Below, one piece after another: positions 55,883 to 63,797 of a stretch of 64,000 nt of DNA. Position 1 is the stretch's first letter, and every line of letters begins with the position of its first letter. A program made the translations under genes and the position numbers. The stretch covers positions 49,301 through 113,300 of the forward strand of contig JAUQQC010000008.1 in assembly GCA_030550025.1 (NCBI GenBank). The letters are read 5' to 3'. The stretch is from Acidobacteriota bacterium (GTDB taxonomy: Bacteria > Acidobacteriota > Blastocatellia > HR10). Below the pieces are notes generated by a model, which saw nothing but the letters and a program-made list of their open reading frames with translations, did not search any database and was not told the DNA's origin.

Positions 55883-55970
55883 GTTCGCCTCCCTCCGAGG
55901 ACAAAGGTTAGCGCCATGTCAGGAAAACTCCCAAGAGCTTCCGCTACACTCCGCAAGGGGTGGAAGTGAC

Positions 55971-56330
55971 TCACGGAGAATACCGCCTCACTTGCTGCAC
56001 GATCTCGGCAAGGATCTTCTCCTCATATTCGGGTTTCACCGGCATCCCCGTCCATACGCCCCGACATACGCCGTGCGCGTCGAGCAGATAATGTGAAATC
56101 CCACCCCCGATCTTTAATCTCGCCTCTACCTCTTCGCAGGTGCTGAAGAAAATGTCACCCTCGAATTTCGTCTGCCGAGCGAACGTCTTGAGCTCTTCAA
56201 TCGAGCTGGCACAGCCGATGACCGGATGGTTCGCGGGGAGCACCCGCTTGAGGGGATTCCAGAAGGGAACCCCGCACGACAGCTTGAGGTCGCAACTCCT
56301 CCAGCCTCAGCATAGTGATCCAACCGTCGT
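55971..56330 (-). pseudogene. Truncated or frameshifted thioredoxin-like protein gene
   Basis: From a GTG at 56243, 90 residues read LPANHPVIGCASSIEELKTF, GDIFFSTCEEVEARLKIGGG and ISHYLLDAHGVCRGVWTGMP, which matches the C-terminal half of a TlpA/redoxin fold (strand, YLLD-x-x-G-x-x-x-G-x-W-x-G). The same frame stays open upstream to about 56310 as CGVPFWNPLKRV without an ATG, while an ATG with LRLEELRPQAVV lies in the neighbouring frame. This suggests one frameshift near 56275-56290. The usual cis-Pro is missing (IGGGISHY). It lies between the beta-propeller and helical-repeat genes. Confidence 0.55.
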
Positions 56331-56486
56331 TATGTGAGCTCTCCCTCGGAGGCCTCCTGCGCGGGGCGGCGCAACCCAGCCGCTCAGAGTAGACACGCCG
56401 GAAGTTTTGCAGCCGAGCGAACCAGCGCTCCTCCCACGAGCGCCTCCGAGAACGCCGCTCGCTCCTCCTCTCTTGCGGGGGGTGGC

Positions 56487-57797
56487 TTACTCCGATAGGA
56501 ACTCCCCGATGTTGCAATCCAACTCGATGGCATGAAAGACCTGGCTGCCATCGGTCGGATCACATGTCGTCACACTCGCATAGCAAGAGGTCGTGGTGAT
56601 CGTACAGTGGTTCTGAATGACGCGCATGGTCGGAGACACGTATCTCTGAAGAGCCGCCTTGCAATCTTTATCGTCCTCCGTCGTCGGGGTTCCACAATTG
56701 GTCGAACACGGAGACCACTCTTGCGCCATCGGACAGCGATCCCCCTCCTCGAGGACGCGGAAGTCACCAACGGCGCCCCGACCCTTATGGAAGCGATATG
56801 CCTCCGCTGGGGTGAAAACGTAAATCCACGGGCTCCTCACGACGACCTCTTCCAGACCAACGAGGACGGCAAAGGTCGGTCTGAAGACGAAGGCGTATTC
56901 GCGGAGCTTTTCCCCCTCGGGACTATATTCGTACAGGATCCCGGATCGGGATGAACCGTTCACGCCGATCCAAAGATGGCCGGTCACGGGATCGAGCGTC
57001 GCCGACGCGATGGTCACCACGCCTCCCACTTGGCGAGGGTCCTTCGCCGCTAGGAACCGACGAGCCATCTGGACCTGAAGATCCACCGCCTGGCCTTCGA
57101 CGACGAATTCCGAGAGCAACTCCCCCTCCTTGGAGAACTTCTGAACGGTCGGACGTGGAGCGAACTCGAACACGTAGTAGATGTTGTCGGCAGCATCAAC
57201 GAGAACCCGCCCCCTGTTCAAGAAACGATTTTGCACCGGATTCGTCTCATCGAAAAGCTTGAGCGCTCCGAAGCTCTTGAACCTGCGCCCTGCAGAATCA
57301 TAGAGATGAAGCAGAGCCCCTTCGGTCGGTGATGCGATGACGATCCGCCCATCACGGAGCACCGCAAGAGAACGCGGACGAGGAACGCGGAACGTCCGGA
57401 GCCGTTGTCCGAACGGGTTCAAGATCGCGACCTGATCCGCCTCCGTATCCGCGAGGTACATCCGGCCTTGAGCGTCAACGGCCAGAGCATCCGGTGAGAG
57501 CGAGGGGGCTGGAATATCCCTGAAAGAATCACGCCTTTCGTCATAGACGATGACGCTGCCTCTCCCGGCGATCAAGACGTAGAGAAAGTGGCCGTCTCCT
57601 GAGGCGACTGCGGATCGCACAAAGCCCGCTTCGCGGAAGATGCGCTCAGATGATTGGAGTAGAACAAGTGGTGATTGCGTCCGGTAAGCACTCACTGTGA
57701 AGAGGCTGACGATAAAGGGTCCAAAGGGGACGAAGTATTTGAGGGCGAAAAAGAGGATCGTTGCGACTTCCTTTCGTAAGCGGCGAAGCATCATCAT
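56487..57797 (-). CDS. Anchored NHL-type beta-propeller protein with Cys-rich tail
   Basis: 436 residues from the ATG ATG ATG at 57797, with AAGAAGGAGATCCGT upstream. One membrane segment (ATILFFALKYFVPFGPFIVSLF) anchors it. Five or six NHL/6-bladed propeller blades follow (LSPDALAVDAQGRMYLADTEADQVAILNPFGQRLRTFRVPRPRSLAVLRDGRIVIASP over 105-165; VLVDAADNIYYVFEF; VDLQVQMARRFLA). The last 87 residues hold eight Cys, including EWSPCSTNCG (360-369), matching the thrombospondin type 1 core WSxCSxxCG. Four disulfides are possible, fitting a periplasmic or surface location. The role is unknown. Confidence 0.85.
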   Translation of the reverse strand: MMMLRRLRKEVATILFFALKYFVPFGPFIVSLFTVSAYRTQSPLVLLQSSERIFREAGFVRSAVASGDGHFLYVLIAGRGSVIVYDERRDSFRDIPAPSLSPDALAVDAQGRMYLADTEADQVAILNPFGQRLRTFRVPRPRSLAVLRDGRIVIASPTEGALLHLYDSAGRRFKSFGALKLFDETNPVQNRFLNRGRVLVDAADNIYYVFEFAPRPTVQKFSKEGELLSEFVVEGQAVDLQVQMARRFLAAKDPRQVGGVVTIASATLDPVTGHLWIGVNGSSRSGILYEYSPEGEKLREYAFVFRPTFAVLVGLEEVVVRSPWIYVFTPAEAYRFHKGRGAVGDFRVLEEGDRCPMAQEWSPCSTNCGTPTTEDDKDCKAALQRYVSPTMRVIQNHCTITTTSCYASVTTCDPTDGSQVFHAIELDCNIGEFLSE

Positions 57798-57862
57798 ACG
57801 GATCTCCTTCTTGGGTAGTGACGAGCTATTGAAATGGGTTTTCCCATCCTCCTCCGCCTTGC

Positions 57863-58192
57863 TCAATAGTTCATCTCTGACAAAATCACAATCATACTGT
57901 CCATCTGTCCGTCAACCCCATTTTCGCTTTTTCCAAGAATTTCGGGAGGCGCAGGAGAGCTGTCCCCACAACCGGAGAAGCCACACAAGCGAGAGGCCCC
58001 GCAGCCCCTCCACCCACTAGCCCGACGGAAGGAAAAGATCGCCGTCTCAATCCGAAGGCTTTTGAACCGATCCCGCCAGGGCACCTCCTGCCCGGGAAAA
58101 GCCGCTGCCTCCTCGACAACTTGGCCACTGGTTGGCGCTACCAGAGCCAACCCGAGCACGAGCGCCAGACATAACTTTTTCAGGGCTCGCAT
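57863..58192 (-). CDS. Small secreted Cys-containing protein
   Basis: 109 residues. A convincing signal peptide (MRALKKLCLALVLGLALVAP, cleavage near TSG-Q) follows an AGGGGAG just upstream of the ATG. The mature part is ~86 residues: an acidic start (VVEEAAAFPGQEVPW), a basic middle and a Gly/Cys patch WRGCGASRLCGFSGCGDSS (61-79; Cys 64, 70, 75), then PAPPE. No family recognised. It lies 65 nt upstream of the beta-propeller gene on the same strand and may be co-transcribed. The opposite-frame reading through 58448 overlaps its start and lacks these features. Confidence 0.6.
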   Translation of the reverse strand: MRALKKLCLALVLGLALVAPTSGQVVEEAAAFPGQEVPWRDRFKSLRIETAIFSFRRASGWRGCGASRLCGFSGCGDSSPAPPEILGKSENGVDGQMDSMIVILSEMNY

Positions 58193-58526
58193 CTCCCCTC
58201 ACGTCCTCAAGAAGGAGGACGTCCTCGGCCGCGCCGATAAAGAGGCCCAGGCTTACCCTCTTCGCCTCCCCGATCTCAGCCACCCCCTTCCAAACGACTC
58301 GAATTCGCCAGATGAAACCCACCATCACCTGGGGAGTGTTCGATGCACGACCAGAAGCAGCATCACCTCGACTGCACCTGAACCGTCCCTCGCTCAAGGT
58401 CAACGAGGTAAGCGACTTCTTCGGTGTTGACCTTGACCCGGCGTCCACCGTTTATCTACCCCACCGCCATCACCTCCCCGCACGAGAACGGTTCAGGGAA
58501 CCTCTTTTAGCTGCCTCCCGCTGCAG
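58193..58526. promoter_or_regulatory. Intergenic region with long inverted repeat and hairpin
   Basis: 334 nt between the permease stop and the small secreted protein. A perfect 11-bp inverted repeat TCAAGGTCAAC (58394-58404) / GTTGACCTTGA (58426-58436) brackets 21 nt, and its halves contain TTGAC-like -35 sequences, as expected of an operator. A second hairpin, ACGTCCTC (58201-58208) / GAGGACGT (58215-58222), sits directly upstream of the small gene's ribosome-binding site. No gene supported on either strand. Confidence 0.45.
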
Positions 58527-59468
58527 TTACTCGCTGCGCAGAGCTTCCACAGGATCGAGCCGCGCCGCTCGGATGGCCGGGACCATCCCGGCAATCACAC
58601 CGACCGAAACGAGAACCGCGCTCGAAACCACCAGAGCAGAGTATGAAATCCCCAACCTGATGTCTCCGACACCGGAGGTGTCTTTGAAGATCGGACCGAG
58701 TAGAGGCAGTTGTCCAATGGCTCCGGCGAGGGCGGCGGCCACGACAAAGCCGACGGCGCCCCCGGCAAGCGTCAACGCGAGCCCTTCCAGAAGGAACTGC
58801 ATGAGAATATGCCGGCGCCGGGCGCCAAGCGATTTCAGCACGCCGATCTCTCGCGTGCGCTCGGTCACTGACACGAGCATAATGTTCATGACGCCGACGG
58901 CCCCGATGCTCAGGGTCAGCGTGCCGATGACCGCGAGTATGATTTTCAACCCTAATCCCAGATTGGTGATGATCGCGCCGAACTCATTCCAGTCAATGAT
59001 CCGCACGGCCCGTTCATCCCGGGGATTGAAATTGTGGATCCGGGCCAGAGCCGCCCGGATTTCGCCAATCAACCGTTTGCGGGGAACGCCGTTGACTGGC
59101 ACAATGACGATGTTGCTCAGATACCGCGTGTCAACCAGGTCCGACAGCGTGGTCAAGGGAACGAGCATTAATGAGATAGCACTTTCCTGCCGGATCGCCA
59201 GCACATCCTCATAGGTCAGCCGAACCGGGCGACCCGCGCGTTGATCGCCGACCTGCTCGGTCGTTCGGCCTCCCCAGATGATGATGATGTCCGTGCCGAG
59301 CGTCTTGAGCTGCTCCCGGTATCCAACCTTGAATCCATCACCGATGGCGATCATCAGCACGACCGACGCGATTCCCCAGGCGATGCCGAACATGGTGAGG
59401 AAACTCCGCAGCTTGTGAGCCAGGATGTTTCGCACCGTCTGGACGACGATCTCTCGGATCCCGATCAT
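58527..59468 (-). CDS. MacB/FtsX-family ABC permease with internal deletion
   Basis: 313 residues against about 400 for the family. The N-terminus (REIVVQTVRNILAHKLRSFL, TMFGIAWGIASVVLMIAIGDG) and periplasmic start (LKTLGTDIIIIWGGRTTEQV, RLTYEDVLAIRQE) are normal. At residues 94-97 the sequence jumps to SAISLMLVPLTTLSDLVDTRYLSNIVIVPVNG, the distal part of MacB_PCD, so roughly 90 residues are missing in frame. The three C-terminal helices and the FtsX motifs (GAVGVMNIMLVSVTERTREIGVLKSLGARRRHILMQFLLE over 190-230) are intact. It starts within the stop of the adaptor stub (ATGA). No ATPase gene is nearby; export activity is doubtful. Confidence 0.85.
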   Translation of the reverse strand: MIGIREIVVQTVRNILAHKLRSFLTMFGIAWGIASVVLMIAIGDGFKVGYREQLKTLGTDIIIIWGGRTTEQVGDQRAGRPVRLTYEDVLAIRQESAISLMLVPLTTLSDLVDTRYLSNIVIVPVNGVPRKRLIGEIRAALARIHNFNPRDERAVRIIDWNEFGAIITNLGLGLKIILAVIGTLTLSIGAVGVMNIMLVSVTERTREIGVLKSLGARRRHILMQFLLEGLALTLAGGAVGFVVAAALAGAIGQLPLLGPIFKDTSGVGDIRLGISYSALVVSSAVLVSVGVIAGMVPAIRAARLDPVEALRSE

Positions 59469-59686
59469 GGCAACAGAATCTTATCGCCTTCCTTCAGGCC
59501 GTCGAGAACTTCCGTACGCTGACCGTTAGAGGTGAAGGGCAACGCCCTTGCATTCAAAAGGGGCAACGGCACGTCCGGATGATGCCGGTGCCTCCCCTCA
59601 GGAACCAAGACACGGAAAATCTGGGCAGGACACAGCTCCGGTCCCTTGCGGGACACCCGATCGGGTTCGCCCGGAACGGTCCTCAC
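59465..59686 (-). pseudogene. 3' stub of a MacA-type periplasmic adaptor gene
   Basis: The last ~25 codons read ALPFTSNGQRTEVLDGLKEG then DKILLP, the standard end of HlyD/MacA-family adaptors (G-x-x-T-E-V-L-x-G-L-K-E-G-D-x-I). Upstream of it the frame continues with no recognisable lipoyl or barrel domain and soon ends, so about 90% of the gene is gone. The stop overlaps the permease ATG by 4 nt, which preserves the original macA-macB operon junction. Confidence 0.7.
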
Positions 59687-60343
59687 GTCTTACTATCCAG
59701 CAAGATTGTCAGCCCATGGGAGAACATTCATCCGACCCCTAGGGGTATGACAACCCCCTGGACGGCAAGAACGAGCATTTTCGAACCAGGCTCTTGGAGG
59801 CCAAGGGGCGAGGCCTTCAGCCAGAGTCTGTGCTGAGGGACGATGGTATGCGGGGAGGACTTGAACCCCACCGCTTCCCCAGACCGGCTTTCCCTGATAA
59901 GCCCTAAGAGCCATCGGAGGACTCATCCGAATGGAAAGGGAAATAAGCGGACAGTCCAGAGAGAAGGCAGAGTCGGGCATTGGGTGGTTGTGAAACTCTT
60001 TCGGATGGCCTCCATAGACGGAGACGCAGAATACGCAAAGACCCAACGCTGCGGAAGAAGGGAAGGCCAAACTGGAGAGGTCGAGAGGGGGATCAAAGGA
60101 CATCGTCGCGCCCTCAAGCAAGGCCGTGGGGTGGAAAGAGAAAAGGCCCGCAAAGCGGCCATCGTGCGCCTTTTGCTCCCGTCACGAGTTTTTTTGAGCT
60201 TCATCGCTAGTGGACAGGAACCAGCCGGTTTGAGGCGAAGACGTGATCCCACAAAATGCCGTTCGAACTTCTCTGGCTCAGCCCACCTGTGGGCTCACCC
60301 CAACCGCGTAAGTCTCAGATTTCGAATTCCCTCGCTGCGCTCA
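59687..60343. other. Long non-coding stretch
   Basis: 657 nt without a supported gene. Frames that stay open are Arg/Ser/Pro-rich and show no domain. It holds CCCCTAGGGGTATGACAACC and similar G/C hairpins near 59740, a tRNA-like patch at 59844-59890, a GCCCA-CCTG-TGGGC hairpin near 60280, and a GCAGAATACGCAAAGACCCA-type stretch near 60025 resembling a degenerate intergenic repeat seen in many environmental genomes (from memory). Confidence 0.5.
59844..59890 (-). pseudogene. Possible tRNA 3'-end fragment
   Basis: Read on the minus strand, the segment ends GGGGTTCAAGTCCTCCCCGC followed by ATACCA: a T-arm with TTCAAGT loop, acceptor-like C-rich strand and terminal CCA. Stem pairing is 4 of 5. 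The matching 5' acceptor strand is not found within 100 nt, so it is not a whole tRNA. It may be an attachment-site duplication or chance. Confidence 0.2.
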
Positions 60344-61525
60344 TCAGCGAGTCCGAGGCGGTGCAATCGTCCCGTCGTCCTGGACCTGGATGGCCCTCTC
60401 ACCGAAGTCCTCTTGAGAAAGCCGCCTCACGATGGGAATGATGGTCCGTTGGGGGTCTAAACGGGGAATCCCAGGCCTCTCCTGCTTCACCGCATGGATG
60501 CGCCCCCCCATGAAGCGACCGTCAGGCCAGAGATGGACTTCGAGGATCAGAGACAAGCCCAACGGCCCGGAGAGATTGAAGACCCCATACGTCGTGAAGT
60601 TGCCGAGTGAATAAGCAATCAGACGATCTCGGTAGACCTCCATCCCCCGTACGACGTGAGGGCCGTGCCCCAAGACCAGGTCGGCGCCCGCGTCTATTAC
60701 GGCATGCGTGAATTTGCGGAGGTTGCCTCGGTTTTCACCCAGGTACCTCTCGGTCCCATAGGGGACGTGTTGGTATTTTGCTCCTTCGGCGCCGCCGTGA
60801 AATGAGACGATGACTATATCGGCTTTCGTCGCTAACTCCCGGATGATCTTCGTGGCCCCCTCGATGTCATTCAGGTTATAGGATGTATCGTAACAGGAAA
60901 AAGCAATGACGGCGACCTTTTTGGATCTTACCGTCAGATAAGCGATGTCACCGACCTCTCCGGAGTGAGCGATGCCCAGCTGGTCCAAAACTCTTTTGGT
61001 GCTCTCCCGGCCTTCGACGCCAAAGTCCAGAGCATGGTTATTCGCCAGGCTCAGGACGTCAAACCCCGCTTCTTTGAGGTATCGGCCCATGGAGCGTGGC
61101 ATCCGAAACGCATAGCAGTTCGCCTGGTTTCGAGCGCACTTGGAGGTCGTTCCCCCATCAATCAATGGGCCCTCCAAGTTCCCGAAGGCGATGTCCGCTC
61201 GTCGAAGGATTGGACTCACTTCGGCAAGTAACGTAGCGCCGCCATCGGGAGGTAGGTACCTCTCATCAGGCCAAGATGTCCCAAGCATCAAGTCGCCCAC
61301 TGCAGCCACGACAAGGACCTCTTCAGACGAAGCAGCGGAGAACACCGGGCTGAATGAGGCAGGAAGTAGGGCTTGAACCAACGCTTGGTCCGAGGACCGA
61401 TGGCGCATCGAGGTCATGGCCAAGTCCTCGTCAGAAAGGTCATCCCCCCCCTCCGCCGAGAAGCCGGAGACGCAAAAAACCAAACTCAGGACTGAAGCCA
61501 CGATCACCCACTTTCGAGTCAGCAT
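60344..61525 (-). CDS. CapA-family (poly-gamma-glutamate synthesis type) metallophosphatase-like protein
   Basis: 393 residues from the ATG at 61525; the longer reading overlaps ribE. A signal peptide (VIVASVLSLVFCVSGFS) precedes the CapA domain: VVAAVGDLMLGTSW, ADIAFGNLEGPLIDGG, VLSLANNHALDFGVEG, DIVIVSFHGGAEG, YGTERYLGEN and LGHGPHVVRGMEVYRDRLIAYSLGNF, together giving the Asp/His/Asn metal-site set of calcineurin-like enzymes. The family acts at the envelope in capsule or related polymer handling; no pgs/cap biosynthetic genes are adjacent, so the substrate is unknown. No clear ribosome-binding site. Confidence 0.92.
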   Translation of the reverse strand: MLTRKWVIVASVLSLVFCVSGFSAEGGDDLSDEDLAMTSMRHRSSDQALVQALLPASFSPVFSAASSEEVLVVAAVGDLMLGTSWPDERYLPPDGGATLLAEVSPILRRADIAFGNLEGPLIDGGTTSKCARNQANCYAFRMPRSMGRYLKEAGFDVLSLANNHALDFGVEGRESTKRVLDQLGIAHSGEVGDIAYLTVRSKKVAVIAFSCYDTSYNLNDIEGATKIIRELATKADIVIVSFHGGAEGAKYQHVPYGTERYLGENRGNLRKFTHAVIDAGADLVLGHGPHVVRGMEVYRDRLIAYSLGNFTTYGVFNLSGPLGLSLILEVHLWPDGRFMGGRIHAVKQERPGIPRLDPQRTIIPIVRRLSQEDFGERAIQVQDDGTIAPPRTR

Positions 61526-61726
61526 ACCAAAATACCAACCAAAGGAAGTAAGGCCAGGAGTTACGCGGTTGACTGCACGCTCTTTCACAATTGAGATTGT
61601 GGCACGAAAGAGCCTGCCCGTCCATAGTAAGGTGATAGGCGACGAACCCACCCCAATGCATTGACCCGGACTATGCACGACGTCCGTAAAGGCAAGTTGA
61701 GCGCACTTGGGCCTCGAAATGACGCC

Positions 61727-61756
61727 TTGCCCCATTTCAGAGCGATCCTGTATGCT
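61727..61756 (+). promoter_or_regulatory. Promoter directly before ribE
   Basis: TTGCCC (61727-61732), 18-nt spacer, TATGCT (61751-61756). Transcription would start near 61763, about 7 nt before the ribE ATG at 61770, and no ribosome-binding site is seen. No FMN riboswitch precedes the operon. Confidence 0.4.
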
Positions 61757-61769
61757 TACGATCTCGGAC

Positions 61770-62429
61770 ATGTTCACGGGGTTGATCGAGGAGGTTGGGC
61801 GGATTCGCCGTCTCGCGCTCACGGGCGCCGGGGGGGAATTGCGGGTGGATGCGCGCGCGGTCTTGGACGGCTTGCGCGTCGGCGAGAGTATTGCCGTCAA
61901 TGGCGTGTGCCTGACGGTGACGGAGGTCGAACGCGACGGCTTTCGCGCGCATCTCTCGGCCGAAACGCTCCGTCGAACGACGTTCGGTCAACTTCGCGCC
62001 GGACGATTGGTGAATCTCGAACGCGCGCTCCGGGTGAGCGACCGACTCGGCGGGCATATCGTTCAAGGCCATGTGGACGGCATCGGGCGCTTTTTGGACC
62101 GTCGCCCGGATGGAGAATCCTGGATCTTTCGCTTCGCCTTTCCCCCGGACTTGCGTCGGTACCTCGTCGTGAAAGGCTCGATCGCCGTGGATGGGATCAG
62201 TCTGACGATCGCCGGATTGGGCGAAGCGTGGTTCGAAGTCGCCATCATTCCCCACACGCTGCGGATGACGAACCTGCGGGAGTTGCAGTCGGGCGACGGG
62301 GTCAATCTCGAAGTGGATATTCTGGCCAAGTACATGGAGCGGATGATGGAGTCTGCCCTCGCGCACTTTCGGCCGAGTGCGTCGGGAGTGACGCTCGAAC
62401 GGCTCAAAGCTGAGGGATATGTGAAATGA
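61770..62429 (+). CDS. ribE: Riboflavin synthase alpha chain
   Basis: 219 residues from the ATG at 61770, giving the diagnostic N-terminus [15 protein letters not shown]; in-frame ATGs further up lie in the promoter region. Two repeated lumazine-binding barrels are visible: [18 protein letters not shown] / [15 protein letters not shown] in the first, and [18 protein letters not shown] / [10 protein letters not shown] in the second. It dismutates 6,7-dimethyl-8-ribityllumazine to riboflavin. It ends in a 4-nt ATGA overlap with the ribBA-type gene. ribD and ribH are not in the window. Confidence 0.96.
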   Translation: MFTGLIEEVGRIRRLALTGAGGELRVDARAVLDGLRVGESIAVNGVCLTVTEVERDGFRAHLSAETLRRTTFGQLRAGRLVNLERALRVSDRLGGHIVQGHVDGIGRFLDRRPDGESWIFRFAFPPDLRRYLVVKGSIAVDGISLTIAGLGEAWFEVAIIPHTLRMTNLRELQSGDGVNLEVDILAKYMERMMESALAHFRPSASGVTLERLKAEGYVK

Positions 62430-63646
62430 GCGCGCGCCGACGACGTGATGCCTCACCGTTCGCTTCCATTCCGGAAGCCATCGAGGAGATTCGTCGGGGG
62501 CGCATGATCATCCTCGTGGACGATGAGGATCGCGAGAACGAAGGCGACCTCTGCTGCGCGGCCGAGAAGGTCACGCCGGAGATCATCAATTTCATGGCCA
62601 AGCATGGTCGTGGGCTCATCTGCCTCTCGCTCACGCCCGAGCGGTGCGAGCAATTGAATCTTCCGCTTCAAGCCTCGGAGAACACGTCTCGGTTCGAGAC
62701 GGCCTTCTGTGTCTCGATTGATGCGCGCGAGGGGATCACGACGGGCATCTCGGCGGCCGATCGTGCGCGCACGATCCTGACGGCCATTGACCCGCGCACG
62801 CGGCCATCGGATCTGGTGCGTCCTGGACACATCTTCCCCTTGCGCGCGCGCGAGGGCGGAGTGCTTGTGCGCGCCGGACAGACGGAAGCGTCGGTGGACT
62901 TGGCGCGATTGGCCGGATTGACGCCAGCGGGCGTCATTTGCGAGATCATGAACGGCGATGGGACGATGGCGCGGCTCCCGCAACTCATCACCTTCGCGCG
63001 CCGCTTTGGTTTGAAGATCGTCACCGTGGCCGATCTCATTCGCTACCGCCTGCAACACGAACGGGTCGTCCGCAAGCGTGCCGAGTCTTCGCTGACGACT
63101 CCCTACGGCGAATTTCGCGTCTCGGCTTACGAGAATCCCATCAATGGGGAGATCCACCTCGCACTGGTGAAAGGGACGATCCTGCCGGACGAGCCGGTCC
63201 TCGTTCGAGTCCACACGCTCTCGATCCTCGGCGACGTCTTTCACTCTCAAAAGGAGGAGACGGGCGCCGAACTGCGTCGCGCGCTGGAGTGGATCGCGCA
63301 GGAAGGACGCGGCGTTCTGCTCTACCTGATTCGGCGCGAGCACTTTGGCGAACAGCTGGTCGCCTCGTTGCTTCGCCATCAGGCGGCCTCTTCTCCCGAG
63401 ACGTCGGCGCCCGGAGCAGCGGCGCTTCAGGTGCCTGGAAGCTTCTCCTGGGACATGCGCGACTACGGCATCGGCGCCCAAATTCTCCACGACCTCGGCG
63501 TCCGGCGCATGCGATTGCTCACGAACCATCCGAAGAAGCTCGCCGCGCTCTCGGGCTTCGGCTTAGAGATCGTCGAGACGCTCCCGCTCTCCGAATCGAG
63601 CGCCGATGTCGTCCCGTTTCGGAAGAGGGGGCGAACGAGCGCCTGA
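62426..63646 (+). CDS. ribB: DHBP synthase fused to a degenerate GTP cyclohydrolase II domain (RibBX-like)
   Basis: 406 residues. The RibB half (about 10-210) is complete: [77 protein letters not shown] (over 132-160) and [15 protein letters not shown]. The C-terminal half aligns with RibA ([65 protein letters not shown] over 350-380), but the three zinc-binding Cys are gone: the family E-C-L is TLS and R-C-D-C-G is KEETG. Cyclohydrolase activity is therefore unlikely. A separate active RibA should exist elsewhere in the genome. Confidence 0.9.
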   Translation: MSARRRRDASPFASIPEAIEEIRRGRMIILVDDEDRENEGDLCCAAEKVTPEIINFMAKHGRGLICLSLTPERCEQLNLPLQASENTSRFETAFCVSIDAREGITTGISAADRARTILTAIDPRTRPSDLVRPGHIFPLRAREGGVLVRAGQTEASVDLARLAGLTPAGVICEIMNGDGTMARLPQLITFARRFGLKIVTVADLIRYRLQHERVVRKRAESSLTTPYGEFRVSAYENPINGEIHLALVKGTILPDEPVLVRVHTLSILGDVFHSQKEETGAELRRALEWIAQEGRGVLLYLIRREHFGEQLVASLLRHQAASSPETSAPGAAALQVPGSFSWDMRDYGIGAQILHDLGVRRMRLLTNHPKKLAALSGFGLEIVETLPLSESSADVVPFRKRGRTSA

Positions 63647-63797
63647 ACGCTTCCCGTTCGCGCTCTCGCCTTGAAGCCCGAGATCCTTTGTGTCCCCTTT
63701 CCCGACGGGGATGCCAGGAGAGCGGAAGTGAGACGCGAGCAACGCCGAAGGCCGATGCCGCTTCTGAACTCAATGCGGTGAAGCCGAGCTATCACGC

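Noticed and set aside
58047-58448. Minus-strand frame overlapping the small secreted protein
   Set aside because: Competes with a frame that has a clean signal peptide and better ribosome-binding site; no recognisable domain.
58132-59214. Plus-strand frame opposite the MacB-like permease
   Set aside because: Most of it mirrors the permease coding strand, and the first part crosses the regulatory gap with no domain.
59844-59890. Intact tRNA gene
   Set aside because: Only T-arm and acceptor-like 3' end are present; no pairing 5' acceptor strand or anticodon arm found within 100 nt.
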